DNA of 64,000 nucleotides from DASSUW01 sp963844405. Lineage in GTDB: Bacteria > Actinomycetota > Thermoleophilia > Solirubrobacterales > Solirubrobacteraceae. The stretch is from positions 83,584 to 147,583 of the forward strand of contig CAWJNZ010000010.1 of assembly GCA_963844405.1 (NCBI GenBank), read 5' to 3'. Shown piece by piece: positions 7,312 to 15,594 of this stretch. Both the position numbers and the translations under genes were made by a program. Under the pieces are notes generated by a model, which saw nothing but the letters and a program-made list of their open reading frames with translations, did no database searches and was not told the DNA's origin. Each line of letters opens with the position of its first letter. The stretch's first letter is position 1.

Positions 7312-7692
7312 CAGGCGGCGGCCCGTAGCCGCCGGCGCGGACCGGACTGGTGCGGTGACGAGCGGAGAGACCGCAACGATGAGCGAGCGTCGATGGCATC
7401 GATCGACGCACTCACTCGATGACCCCGCCGCTGCTCCGCTCGCCTCCCGAATTCCGCTTCCCATCCGAACTCGCAACTCCAACTCCCTCATCGCCAACCG
7501 CTCCACTTCCGTCCGCCGCCCTCCCGTCGACTCCGCTCCCTGATCTCGCTCCGACTCCTCTAGCCCGACGCTCGCCCGCTTCGCCCCGACCCGCCGACGC
7601 CCGTCCGCCTTCCGCCTGTGCTTCCCCGGCCCTGTTTACCTGGCACGTCGAGGAAGGGGGTCCAGCGCGAAGCGGTGGACCCCCTTCCTCGC
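7312..7692. other. Gene-free stretch between island genes
   Basis: The frames across this stretch give Pro/Ser/Arg-rich translations unlike real proteins. It holds the presumptive upstream region of the 6601-7311 gene and, at its right end, the perfect 16-bp hairpin described separately. Composition is locally C-rich on the plus strand. Confidence 0.5.
7649..7691 (-). terminator. Perfect 16-bp hairpin after the integrase gene
   Basis: CGAGGAAGGGGGTCCA (7649-7664) is the exact reverse complement of 7676-7691, with an 11-base loop. It starts one base after the integrase stop codon (7693-7695), so it most likely ends that transcript. Without a T tract it may act as a processing or stabilising structure, or serve as an element-specific recombination or replication site. 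Confidence 0.6.
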
Positions 7693-9963
7693 TCAGCACA
7701 GGCGGGATCGAGGATTTCGGGCGTCGGCGGGTCGGGGCGCGTGTTCCGCTCGGGGCGGAACGGCACAGCGGAACACGTCGGAGGGAACATGCCGGGCGGC
7801 ACGCGTGTTGATCTCAGCACTCGCTGGGTCCTGCCGGTAGCCGGAGGCCGCGCACGCGGTTGTCGCGGTTCGCGACTGCCGGCGGCTGGCGCGGTAGGCG
7901 GACGGCTTCGGCGCGTCCGTCGCGGATGTCGGCTCGAGGGCGAAGACGAAGCGGTCGCGGACCGGGTACTCGCGCTCAGGGTTCAGGTCCGCCCAGCGGG
8001 TCTGGTGCGCGGTCAGCTGCCAGTCCGCGGCGGCGAGGAACCGCTCGCGGTGCTCGTCGTCCTGGCAGATGAAGACGACCGCCGGCCGCTGCGTCTCGGC
8101 AGGCAGCGCGTGCTTCCACCAGCCGGCCAGCAGCGCCTCGTAGCGGCGGAACTTGTCGTAGTTCTTGTCCACGCGCCGCGTGCGGTCGTACTCCACGAAC
8201 AGCGCCAGGTCGTCCTGTGCGCCGGCCACGCGCAGCAGCGCGTCCGGTTGGACGGGACGGACGGCGTCGTCGTCGACGCCGTAGACGTTGTGGTCGGCGT
8301 CGCCGAGGTCGCCACCGTCGCGTCGCCGCGGCGGCGCGATCAGCGATTCGTCGGGGCCGGCCCAGTCGAGCAGGCGATCGCCGAGCAGCTCGCGGTAGCG
8401 CAGCACCCACTCGTTCACGCGCAGGTCGTGGATCACGTAGCGGTAGTCGAAGATCGACTCGCGGCGCGGCGCGAACTTGAGACTCGGCGCGAGCTCGCCG
8501 GTCTGCTGCGCCGCGCGGAAGCCGTCGCGCGCGAGGCAGTACGTCCACTGGTAGGAGCCGCGCAGGGTCTGCGGGCGGAAGCGCTCGACGAAGCCGGCAT
8601 CGAAGAGGCGCGTCATCCGCCGGCGCACCGCACGCAGCCCGCGGCCCTCCCACCACAGCTCGGCGATCTGGCCAGTCGTGAGGAAGCGGTAGCGAGCGAG
8701 CGCGACCAGGATCTCCAGGTCGCGCGGCTGGAGCGCGCACGCGGCCTTGGCCGCGCGCTCGCCCCAGCGCAGGAGCTTGCCCTCGGCGAGGCGCAGCTCG
8801 GCGTACGTGTCGAGCGCGGCGGTCACGCGACGTCGAAGAGCGTCGGCTGCTGCGAGGCGGAAGCGCAGCTCCTCGCGGGCCTTGCGGATGCGGTCGGCGG
8901 CGTTGACGCGCTCGGCCGGGTCGAACTCCTCGAACACGTGCGCGTACGTGTCGAGCGCCACGGTCGGCGAGTGGCCGGCCTGGCGCGCGACGTCGACCAC
9001 GTTGCGTCCCTCGGCGATCAGGAGCGACACGAACGAGTGGCGCAGGTCGTAGGGACGGGGCCGCTCGACGCCCGCCGCCTCGGCCGCCGGCACGTAGATG
9101 CGGCGGCGCCAGTTCCGGTAGGCGGTGGCGGTCCACGGCTCGCCGTCGTAACCCGGGAAGAGCAGCGCCTCGGCCGGCGGCCGTCCCACGTGCAGCCGCC
9201 ACTCGGCGAGGTCCTGCGCCAGCGGCCCGAGCACGCGCACCGTGCGCGTACGACCGGTCTTGGTCCCCTCGATGGCGCCGAGCGAGACGGCGCCCTCGAC
9301 GAGCAGCGTGCGGTCGCGCACGTGCATCCACCGCAGCGCCAGCGCCTCGCCCGGCCGCAGGCCGGCGTACGCGAGGACGGAGACGAGCGTCGCATCCCGG
9401 ATGCGCCCGCAGCCGAGCAGCACGAACCGGATCGCCTCGACGCGCTCGGGCGCGAGCGGCACGATCGTCCGCTTCCGCGGCGGGACCGGCTTGCGCACGA
9501 TCGCGGCCGGGTTCGACGCCAGGCGGCCCCACTCGCAGGCGCGCTGCAGCACGCCCTGGAGCAGCACAAGCGACTTGCGGATCGACGCCGGGCCCACGCC
9601 GTCGGCCTCGAGCTCGAGCCGGAACCGGTTGACCACATCCGGCGTCAGCTCGCGCAGCGGCACAGAGCCCAGCCGCGGAAGCACGTGTGCGTCCCAGATC
9701 GACGCGTAGCCCTTGAGCGTCGACCGGGCGAGGTTCGGCTCCGCGTGCAGCCGCCACCACTCCTCGCCGAAGTCGGCGAGCGGCTCCTTGCCGGCGTCCA
9801 GCCGCGCGAGCTCGCCGGTGCGCTTGCGCCGCACGATCTCGGCGTCGAAGGCGTCGGCGTCGCGCTTGCGGCCCAGGACCTTGGAACGGTTGCGGCCGGC
9901 CTGGCGCCAGCGCACGCGCCAGACGGCGCTGCCGTCCTTGCGCACCACGCGCTCGACGCTCAT
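7693..9963 (-). CDS. Tyrosine recombinase fused to replication-relaxation domain
   Basis: A 756-residue protein. Residues 1-360 form a phage-type integrase: N-terminal SAM-like DNA-binding arm, then a catalytic domain with Arg203 (GLRPGEAL), PYDLRHS (Arg308), GHSPTVALDTYAH (His331, nucleophile Tyr340). The first His of the usual HxLR box is Tyr. From about residue 410 a second unit begins with a winged-helix (RDLEILVALARYRFLTTGQI). It resembles the Replic_Relax family of plasmid and ICE mobilisation/replication proteins, which normally is a separate gene. The last 45 residues are low-complexity. The start overlaps the excisionase stop (ATGA). It presumably integrates and excises the island at tRNA-Thr. 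Confidence 0.85.
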   Translation of the reverse strand: MSVERVVRKDGSAVWRVRWRQAGRNRSKVLGRKRDADAFDAEIVRRKRTGELARLDAGKEPLADFGEEWWRLHAEPNLARSTLKGYASIWDAHVLPRLGSVPLRELTPDVVNRFRLELEADGVGPASIRKSLVLLQGVLQRACEWGRLASNPAAIVRKPVPPRKRTIVPLAPERVEAIRFVLLGCGRIRDATLVSVLAYAGLRPGEALALRWMHVRDRTLLVEGAVSLGAIEGTKTGRTRTVRVLGPLAQDLAEWRLHVGRPPAEALLFPGYDGEPWTATAYRNWRRRIYVPAAEAAGVERPRPYDLRHSFVSLLIAEGRNVVDVARQAGHSPTVALDTYAHVFEEFDPAERVNAADRIRKAREELRFRLAAADALRRRVTAALDTYAELRLAEGKLLRWGERAAKAACALQPRDLEILVALARYRFLTTGQIAELWWEGRGLRAVRRRMTRLFDAGFVERFRPQTLRGSYQWTYCLARDGFRAAQQTGELAPSLKFAPRRESIFDYRYVIHDLRVNEWVLRYRELLGDRLLDWAGPDESLIAPPRRRDGGDLGDADHNVYGVDDDAVRPVQPDALLRVAGAQDDLALFVEYDRTRRVDKNYDKFRRYEALLAGWWKHALPAETQRPAVVFICQDDEHRERFLAAADWQLTAHQTRWADLNPEREYPVRDRFVFALEPTSATDAPKPSAYRASRRQSRTATTACAASGYRQDPASAEINTRAARHVPSDVFRCAVPPRAEHAPRPADARNPRSRLC

Positions 9964-10230
9964 GACGCCGACCCGCCGTCGAACAGCCGACGGAAGCTGC
10001 CGCGCACCGGCGGCGGAACGGGCGGCGGCACGGCCACAAAGGGAGGCTCACGGCGAACGGCCGACGCCGCGACCCACGCGTCGAACGCCTCGCGCGGGAT
10101 GCGCAGCCGCGAGCACAGGCGCACCGCACGCAGCTCGCCGCGATTGATGGCGCCGTAGATCGCCCTGGTGGACAGACCGGCCAGCGCGGCCGCCTCGCGC
10201 GGGCGACAGGAAGATGGGCTCGACAGGCAT
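9960..10230 (-). pseudogene. xis: Excisionase-like HTH protein, frameshifted near its start
   Basis: The downstream frame encodes REAAALAGLSTRAIYGAINR, GELRAVRLCSRLRIPREAFDAW and a Pro-rich tail, a typical small MerR/excisionase-type winged HTH. The natural start, MPVEPIFLSP from ATG 10230, is in a different frame; one extra base near 10198-10204 separates the two. Joined they give about 90 residues, the usual length. The stop overlaps the integrase start. Such proteins direct excision and can control integrase expression. Either the gene is broken or the base is a sequence error; no good in-frame alternative start is visible. Confidence 0.6.
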
Positions 10231-10382
10231 GGGCTCTCTGCTCCTGAGGAGGGGAAAGCGCCCGAACTGGCCCCCTCTCGTCCCGTCCGCGAACCCGCGC
10301 GCGGAGCCGGAATCCGTACCCGTCAGGTACCTCCGAGCAGGGCGCGCGCCGAACGCGAATCGAGAAAGCCCTGCAAACCGCT

Positions 10383-10426
10383 GAAGCCGACGGCCGGACT
10401 CGAACCGGCGACCCCTTCATTACGAG
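10383..10426. repeat. att direct repeat within tRNA-Thr
   Basis: The tRNA-proximal copy of the 44-bp repeat, identical to 2040-2083. It covers the tRNA from its 3' end up to the anticodon loop, so integration regenerated an intact tRNA gene. Tyrosine recombinases typically exchange strands within the anticodon or T arm of such sites. Confidence 0.88.
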
Positions 10427-10457
10427 TGAAGTGCTCTACCAGCTGAGCTACGTCGGC
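10385..10457 (-). tRNA. tRNA-Thr(CGT)
   Basis: Read on the minus strand, 73 bases fold as a standard tRNA. The acceptor GCCGACG pairs with CGTCGGC and the discriminator base is T. The D arm is GCTCAGCTGGTAGAGC, the anticodon stem CTTCA/TGAAG encloses CTCGTAA (anticodon CGT, reading ACG), and the T arm is GCCGGTTCGAGTCCGGC. CCA is not encoded. Its 3' part is the insertion site of the island. Confidence 0.95.
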
Positions 10458-10699
10458 GAGGGGCGTCGGGAAGGGTAGCGCCGCGCGGGCGGGTGAGAGG
10501 GGTCACCTCGCCCCCTCCGGAAGGCCAGTTCCGTCGAACATCCGCCGATTGGGGGCACCGCCCGCCCAGAAGTCGGCATAGGCTCGCCCAGCACAGGGCG
10601 GCACCGATGCTGCCCGCGAGACGGACAGGAGCTAGGACGGAACACATGACGCGGCGGCCACGGACGGTCTCCGGAACGGCGGGGCAGGGACGAATTCCC

Positions 10700-11143
10700 A
10701 TGCCCCTGGTGCCCACGGTGCTGCTCGCGGACGCCGACGCGGACGCGCGGGAGATGCTGCGCGACGCGCTGCTCGAGGGCACCGGGCCGTGCGACCTGCG
10801 CACGGTGGCCACGGTGCGCGAGCTCGAGGAGTACCTCGAGGCGCCCCGCGAGGACGTCACGACCCCGTCGCCGTGCCTGATCCTGATCGACCTCGACCTG
10901 CCGGACACGAGTTCCGGCGGGCTCGATGCCGTCCGGGCCATCAAGTGCAATCCCGGCCTGCGCCGAGTCCCCGTGGTCGTGATCGCGCGCCGGCCGGACC
11001 CCGACCAGGTCGAAGCGGCCTACGACGCCGGCGCCAACACCGTGATCCCGAAGCCCGTGACCTTCCTCGCCCTCGTCAAGCTCATGAAGGTCTTCACGGC
11101 CTACTGGCTCGAGGCGGCCGCCCTCCCCCACCCGGCCGAGTGA
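10700..11143 (+). CDS. Single-domain response regulator
   Basis: A 147-residue receiver domain. VLLADADADAREML gives the acidic pair, CLILIDLDLP the phospho-acceptor Asp (about residue 58), and NTVIPKPVTF the conserved Lys in its KP motif. No output domain follows. The start is taken at ATG 10700, which places the first strand correctly; ATG 10646 would add 18 basic residues. The stop overlaps the GTG of the next gene, so this receiver and the GGDEF/EAL protein are cotranscribed and probably act in one pathway. The cognate kinase is not in the window. Confidence 0.85.
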   Translation: MPLVPTVLLADADADAREMLRDALLEGTGPCDLRTVATVRELEEYLEAPREDVTTPSPCLILIDLDLPDTSSGGLDAVRAIKCNPGLRRVPVVVIARRPDPDQVEAAYDAGANTVIPKPVTFLALVKLMKVFTAYWLEAAALPHPAE

Positions 11144-13233
11144 GCGCGCTGCCCGACATCGTGGTGGTCCTCGTCGTCCAGGCCGACGAGCCGGCCCACG
11201 CGCCCGTCCGCCAGGCCCTCAACGCGATCGAGCGCCCGCGCTACGAGATCCACTGGGTCACCACGGCAGGGGCCGCCCTCGCCGCGCTCGACGAGCACCC
11301 CCACGACGCCTTCCTCATCGACGCGGAGCCCGGCGGCCTCGAGCTGGCGTGCCGGATCCTCGCCCACACGCCGCACGCGCCCGTCCTCCTGCTCGACGAC
11401 ACCCCCGACCGCGACACCGACCTCGCCGCGGCCGAGGCCGGCGTGGCCGAGTACGTGACCGACCTCGACCTGCTCGAGCGCGCGCTGCGCTACGCCATCA
11501 GCCACCAGCACGCGCTCGCCCGGCTGGCCGACTCCGAGCAGCGCTACGCGCTCGCCATGCAGGGCGCCAACGACGGCCTGTGGGACTGGAACGTGCCGGA
11601 GAACCGCCTGTTCTTCTCGCCCCGCTGGAACCAGATGCTGGGCTACGCGGAGACCGAGCTGGGCGACGCCCCCGGCGAGTGGCTCGGCCGCGTTCACCCC
11701 GACGACCGCGCCGCGCTCACGCAGGCGCTCGACGCCCACCTCAGCGGCGCCAGCCACCACTTCGAGCACGAGCACCGCATCCAGCACCGCGACGGCACCT
11801 ACCGCTGGATGCTCGCGCGCGGGATGGCGGTGCGCGACGCGCACGGCCGCGCCGTTCGCGTCGTCGGCAGCCAGACCGACGTCACGGACCGCAAGCAGGC
11901 CGAGCAGCGCCTCCAGCACGACGCGATGCACGACGCCCTGACGGGCCTGCCCAACCGCGTCCTCTTCCTCGACCGCCTCGACCAGGCGATCCGCCGCGCC
12001 CAGCGCGCCACGCCCAAGACCGCCGCCGCCGTCCTGTTCCTCGACCTCGACCGCTTCAAGCTCGTCAACGACTCGCTCGGCCACCAGGTCGGCGACCGGC
12101 TGCTGATCGCGGTCGCCCAGCGGCTCGAGTCGGCCGTCCGCCCGCCCGACACCGTGGCCCGTCTCGGCGGCGACGAGTTCACCGTCCTGCTCGACGGCGT
12201 GTCCGACGTGCACGAGGCCGCCGCCGTCGCCGAGCGCATCCACCACACCCTGCGCGAGCCGTTCGACATCGACGAGCGCGAGCTGCACGTCGACGCCAGC
12301 ATCGGCATCGCGCTCGCCGACGCCGACGCCGAACCCGACACCGTGCTCCGCGACGCCGACGTCGCGATGTACCGCGCCAAGGCGGACGGCAAGGGCCGCC
12401 ACGCCGTGTTCGACGGCCGCATGCACGAGCAGGTCATGCGCCGGCTCGACATGGAGGCCGAGCTGCGCCGGGCGATCGAGGAGTGCCGGCTCGAGGTCGC
12501 CTACCAGCCGATCGTTCAGGCGGCGACCGGCCGCATCGTCGGCTTCGAGGCGCTCTGCCGCTGGGCCGGCCAGGAGCCCGCCGAGTTCGTCCCGATCGCC
12601 GAGGAGACCGGACTCATCGTCCCGCTGGGCGAGTGGGTGCTGCGCGCCGCGTGCGCCCAGCTCGCCGAGTGGCGCCGGCTGCCCGCCGGCGCCGGCCTGA
12701 TCGTGGGCGTCAACGTCTCGCACCGCCAGCTCGTCGACAGCGAGTTCTCGCCCACCCTCGCCCGGACGCTCGCCGACACCGGGCTCGACCCGCGCGCGCT
12801 GCGCCTCGAGGTCAAGGAGAGCGCCCTGCCGGAGGGGGTCCAGCGCTCGCTCCAGCACGCGCTCGAGGTGCACGGCGTGCGCTCGCACATCGACGACTTC
12901 GGGACCGGCGCGTCATCGCTCCGGCTCCTGCACCGCTTCCCCGGCGACGCCGTGAAGATCCACCGCGCGCTGGTGCTGGGGATGGGGCGCGAGGCGGGCG
13001 CCTTCGAGATCGTCAAGGCGCTCGTGGGCCTCGCGCACAACCTCGGGCTCGAGGTGATCGCCGAGGGCGTCGAGACCGCCGCCCAGCTGGATCACCTGAA
13101 GCTGCTGGGCTGCGAGTTCGCCCAGGGCTTCCACATCAGCGCGCCGCTGCGCCCCGAGGACGCAACGGCGCTGCTGCGGGATCCGTCTTACGCGGAGCGC
13201 GTCCGGTCGTCGGTGCGCTCGGTCTCGGGCTGA
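11140..13233 (+). CDS. REC-PAS-GGDEF-EAL cyclic-di-GMP enzyme
   Basis: A 697-residue cytoplasmic protein starting at GTG 11140. Residues 1-120 look like a degenerate receiver (DAFLIDAEPGG replaces the phospho-Asp box). A PAS/PAC fold (about 127-250, DGLWDWNVPENRLFFSP) is followed by a GGDEF domain with an intact GGDEF active site (about residue 341). The EAL domain begins near 430, with GFEALCRW, NVSHRQL, LEVKES, DDFGTGASS and EVIAEGVET. The catalytic Glu, Asn, Asp pair and Lys are present; the usual KID is KIH. It may therefore both make and degrade c-di-GMP. It is coupled to the upstream receiver gene. Confidence 0.92.
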   Translation: MSALPDIVVVLVVQADEPAHAPVRQALNAIERPRYEIHWVTTAGAALAALDEHPHDAFLIDAEPGGLELACRILAHTPHAPVLLLDDTPDRDTDLAAAEAGVAEYVTDLDLLERALRYAISHQHALARLADSEQRYALAMQGANDGLWDWNVPENRLFFSPRWNQMLGYAETELGDAPGEWLGRVHPDDRAALTQALDAHLSGASHHFEHEHRIQHRDGTYRWMLARGMAVRDAHGRAVRVVGSQTDVTDRKQAEQRLQHDAMHDALTGLPNRVLFLDRLDQAIRRAQRATPKTAAAVLFLDLDRFKLVNDSLGHQVGDRLLIAVAQRLESAVRPPDTVARLGGDEFTVLLDGVSDVHEAAAVAERIHHTLREPFDIDERELHVDASIGIALADADAEPDTVLRDADVAMYRAKADGKGRHAVFDGRMHEQVMRRLDMEAELRRAIEECRLEVAYQPIVQAATGRIVGFEALCRWAGQEPAEFVPIAEETGLIVPLGEWVLRAACAQLAEWRRLPAGAGLIVGVNVSHRQLVDSEFSPTLARTLADTGLDPRALRLEVKESALPEGVQRSLQHALEVHGVRSHIDDFGTGASSLRLLHRFPGDAVKIHRALVLGMGREAGAFEIVKALVGLAHNLGLEVIAEGVETAAQLDHLKLLGCEFAQGFHISAPLRPEDATALLRDPSYAERVRSSVRSVSG

Positions 13234-13700
13234 CGCGTGAAGCGGCTCTGCTCCTCCTCGCGCTCGTCGACCCGGCCCTTCTCGTAGTCGCTCGCCGGCT
13301 CGTGCATGGGCCGGTCGTCGTCCTCCCGCATCGCCGCCGGCTCGTCGCTCATGGCTGACGTGCCCGCGAACTTGTCGCGCTCGTGCTCGTCGATCAGCTC
13401 GTGGTCGGCCATCCCGCGCTCGTGCATCTCGGCGCGCTGCTCGCGCATGTCGGCCTCGGCGCGCTCGCGCTGGGCCTCGCTCTCGGCCATGCGAGCCCGC
13501 TGCTCGGCCATCTCGGCCTCGTTGCGGCGTTCCATGGCCTCCTGACGATGCTCGTCGGCTCGGTGCTCGCGCCGCTGGTGGAGCTCGCGCTCACGAGCCT
13601 TGACCTGCGCCGTGCGACGGGCGCGTGGCAGGACGAACGCGAACAGCACGAGCAGGATGAGGGCGATCACGACGATCGCGATGATCAGTCCAGTGGACAT
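13188..13700 (-). CDS. Membrane-anchored coiled-coil protein
   Basis: A 170-residue protein from ATG 13700, with GAGG seven bases upstream. Residues 4-24 (GLIIAIVVIALILLVLFAFVL) form one transmembrane helix followed by positive charges, so the remainder is cytoplasmic. Residues 30-110 are a long Glu/Arg/Gln-rich coiled coil (QRREHRADEHRQEAMERRNE), then an acidic disordered tail. It resembles small envelope proteins seen in high-GC actinobacteria. It overlaps the 3' end of the GGDEF/EAL gene by 46 bases on the opposite strand. Function unknown. Confidence 0.75.
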   Translation of the reverse strand: MSTGLIIAIVVIALILLVLFAFVLPRARRTAQVKARERELHQRREHRADEHRQEAMERRNEAEMAEQRARMAESEAQRERAEADMREQRAEMHERGMADHELIDEHERDKFAGTSAMSDEPAAMREDDDRPMHEPASDYEKGRVDEREEEQSRFTRQPETERTDDRTRSA

Positions 13701-13752
13701 CCCTGACCTCCTATCGGGTACTCCCTGAGCCTTCCCGCCAGACTGCCGTCCC

Positions 13753-14631
13753 ATGCCGCCGACCTTCGATCTGCAGTCGCACTCAATCCATTCAGACGGC
13801 GCCCTGCCGCCGTCGGACGTGATCGCCCACGCCGCGTCCGCGGGCGCCGAGCTGGTCGCGCTGACCGACCACGACACGATCGACGGCGTGCCGGAGGCGC
13901 GCGAGGCCGCCGTCCGCCACGGCCTGGCGTTCTCGCCCGCCGCCGAGCTGTCCGCCGTCCACGGCGAGCACGAGGACCTGCACATCCTCGGCTACGAGCT
14001 CGACGACGGCGACGAGGACTTGGAGGCGATCCTGCACGACTATCGCGGCGACCGGGCGCGGCGCATCGGCGAGATGGCGGACCGGCTGCGCGAGCTGGGC
14101 TTCGAGCTCGACGACGCCCCGCTGGAGGCCCGCCGCGCCGCCGGCAAGCCGATCGGCCGCCCGCACCTGGCCGACGCCGTGCTCGCCCACCCCGCCAACG
14201 CCGCCCGCCTCGCCCAGGAGGGCATCCACGGCCGCGACGCCCTCTTCCCGCCGTACCTGGTGCCGGGCGCGGCGGCGTACGTGGCGCGCAGCCGCCCGAC
14301 CGTCGCGCAGGCCGTCGAGGTCATCCACGCGGCCGGCGGCGTCGCCGTCTGGGCGCACCCGTTCTGGGACCTCGACCGCGTCGACGAGGCGCTCGCCACG
14401 CTCGCGAGCTTCGTGGACGCGGGGCTCGACGGCGTCGAGGCCTTCTACGCCACCCACGGGCCGGAGGAGACCCGCGTGCTCCACGAGGCGGCCCAGCGCC
14501 ACGGCCTGCTCACCACCGGCTCGGCCGACTTCCACGGTCCCGAGCACGAGCGCTTCAACGCCTTCCTGGCGTTCGACCTCTACGGGCTGGAGCCGAACCT
14601 CGGCCCTATCGGGGAGCGAGCTCGACGGTGA
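13753..14631 (+). CDS. PHP-domain phosphoesterase
   Basis: A 292-residue protein. The PHP signatures are in order: QSHSIHSDG (metal-binding HxH), ALTDHDTIDG, AAELSA with its conserved Glu, and VWAHPF and GSADFHG near the C terminus. Its length and motif set fit the stand-alone YciV-type PHP proteins, which act as 3',5'-nucleoside bisphosphate phosphatase or 5'-3' exoribonuclease on short RNA. Which activity applies cannot be said from sequence. It ends convergently with the DUF1905 gene, overlapping by 26 bases. Confidence 0.9.
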   Translation: MPPTFDLQSHSIHSDGALPPSDVIAHAASAGAELVALTDHDTIDGVPEAREAAVRHGLAFSPAAELSAVHGEHEDLHILGYELDDGDEDLEAILHDYRGDRARRIGEMADRLRELGFELDDAPLEARRAAGKPIGRPHLADAVLAHPANAARLAQEGIHGRDALFPPYLVPGAAAYVARSRPTVAQAVEVIHAAGGVAVWAHPFWDLDRVDEALATLASFVDAGLDGVEAFYATHGPEETRVLHEAAQRHGLLTTGSADFHGPEHERFNAFLAFDLYGLEPNLGPIGERARR

Positions 14632-14842
14632 CGGTGTCGCCCGGCTCGATGCGCGCCAGCTGGCGGATCCCCTTCCGCAGCGGCAGGTAGAAGCGCCCGC
14701 CGTAGTCGGCCACCGACGACTCCCAGGACTGCCCGTTGATCGTGACCGTGACGGGCGCGCGGGCGCGTGCGAGCTCGGAGTCCGCCGGCACCTCGACGAA
14801 CACGCCCTCGTCCTCGGTCTGCACCTGCGCCTCGAACCTCAT
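14606..14842 (-). CDS. DUF1905-type small protein
   Basis: A 78-residue protein starting at the ATG that overlaps the fdhD stop. MRFEAQVQTEDEGVFVEVP and VNGQSWESSVADYGGRFYLPL-like strand repeats match DUF1905, a small beta-barrel domain often fused to YdeI-like proteins. No catalytic residues are evident. The four-base overlap suggests translational coupling to fdhD, although a functional link is unknown. Confidence 0.8.
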   Translation of the reverse strand: MRFEAQVQTEDEGVFVEVPADSELARARAPVTVTINGQSWESSVADYGGRFYLPLRKGIRQLARIEPGDTVTVELAPR

Positions 14843-15594
14843 CGCACCCGCTCTCCACCCGTGTAGACGTTGACGCGCCCGCCGCGGGCGAAGCCGCACA
14901 GGGTCATGTTGCGGTCGACGGCGAGCCGGACGGCGAGCGAGGTCGGCGCGCCCACGCCGACCAGCACCGGCGCGCCCGCGACGGCGGCCTTCTGGACGAG
15001 CTCGAACGACAGCCGGCCCGACACGCAGAGCACGTGCGGCCACAGCGGCACCATGCCCTGGCCGAGCGCCCAGCCGACGACCTTGTCCATCGCGTTGTGG
15101 CGCCCGACGTCCTCGCGCACGCACGCCAGCCCGGGGGTGAACAGCCCGGTCGCGTGCAGGCCGCCGGTGCGCTCGAAGGTCGGCTGGGTGAGCAGGTCCG
15201 GGAGCCCCGCCAGCCAGGCGCGGTCGAACACCGGCCCGCCCGGCACCGGCTCGCTCACCACCGCGACCTCCTCGATCGCCCCCTTCCCGCACACCCCGCA
15301 CGAGGAGCTGGTGAAGAAGCTCCGGGCGCTCGGGTCGCGCCGCAGCGGGCCCTGGACGTCCACCGTGTTCCCCGCCAGGTCCTCGGGCGGGCCGACGGCG
15401 TGCGGCCCGTCGATCAGCCCCTCGCCGTAGAGGAAGCCGAGCGCCAGCTCCTCGTCGTTCCCGGGCGTGCGCATGGTCACGACCAGCGGGCGGCCGTCGA
15501 CGCGCACCTCGAGCGGCTCCTCGACCGCGACCTCGTCCTCGAGGCCGGGCGCGCGGACCGTGGCGTGAGCTCCGTGGACGTGGACTTCGGTCAT
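14839..15594 (-). CDS. fdhD: Formate dehydrogenase accessory sulfurtransferase FdhD
   Basis: A 251-residue protein. FdhD carries sulfur from a cysteine desulfurase to the molybdenum or tungsten bis-MGD cofactor of formate dehydrogenases. Seen here are TPGNDEELALGFLYGEGLI, the paired cysteines in SSCGVCGKG (sulfur-transfer loop), REDVGRHNAMDKVVG and a C-terminal FARGGRVNVYTG, all family hallmarks. The start ATG (15592-15594) overlaps the start codon of the divergent PPK2 gene. No formate dehydrogenase is in the window, so its client lies elsewhere. Confidence 0.95.
   Translation of the reverse strand: MTEVHVHGAHATVRAPGLEDEVAVEEPLEVRVDGRPLVVTMRTPGNDEELALGFLYGEGLIDGPHAVGPPEDLAGNTVDVQGPLRRDPSARSFFTSSSCGVCGKGAIEEVAVVSEPVPGGPVFDRAWLAGLPDLLTQPTFERTGGLHATGLFTPGLACVREDVGRHNAMDKVVGWALGQGMVPLWPHVLCVSGRLSFELVQKAAVAGAPVLVGVGAPTSLAVRLAVDRNMTLCGFARGGRVNVYTGGERVR

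Larger units (their letters stand above)
2040..10426. mobile_element. Integrated genomic island at tRNA-Thr
   Basis: The element is bounded by a 44-bp perfect direct repeat (2040-2083 and 10383-10426). The right copy is the 3' half of an intact tRNA-Thr gene, from the anticodon loop to the acceptor end; the left copy is an orphan. A tyrosine recombinase and an overlapping excisionase-like gene lie next to the tRNA and are transcribed away from it, the standard arrangement for tRNA-targeting elements. The cargo includes genes of visibly lower GC and different codon use (2.5-4.4 kb), phage-like small genes and a ribbon-helix-helix protein. No structural, replication or conjugation module is complete, so this is a small integrative element or satellite, or the remnant of one. 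About 8.3 kb would be lost on excision. Confidence 0.85.
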
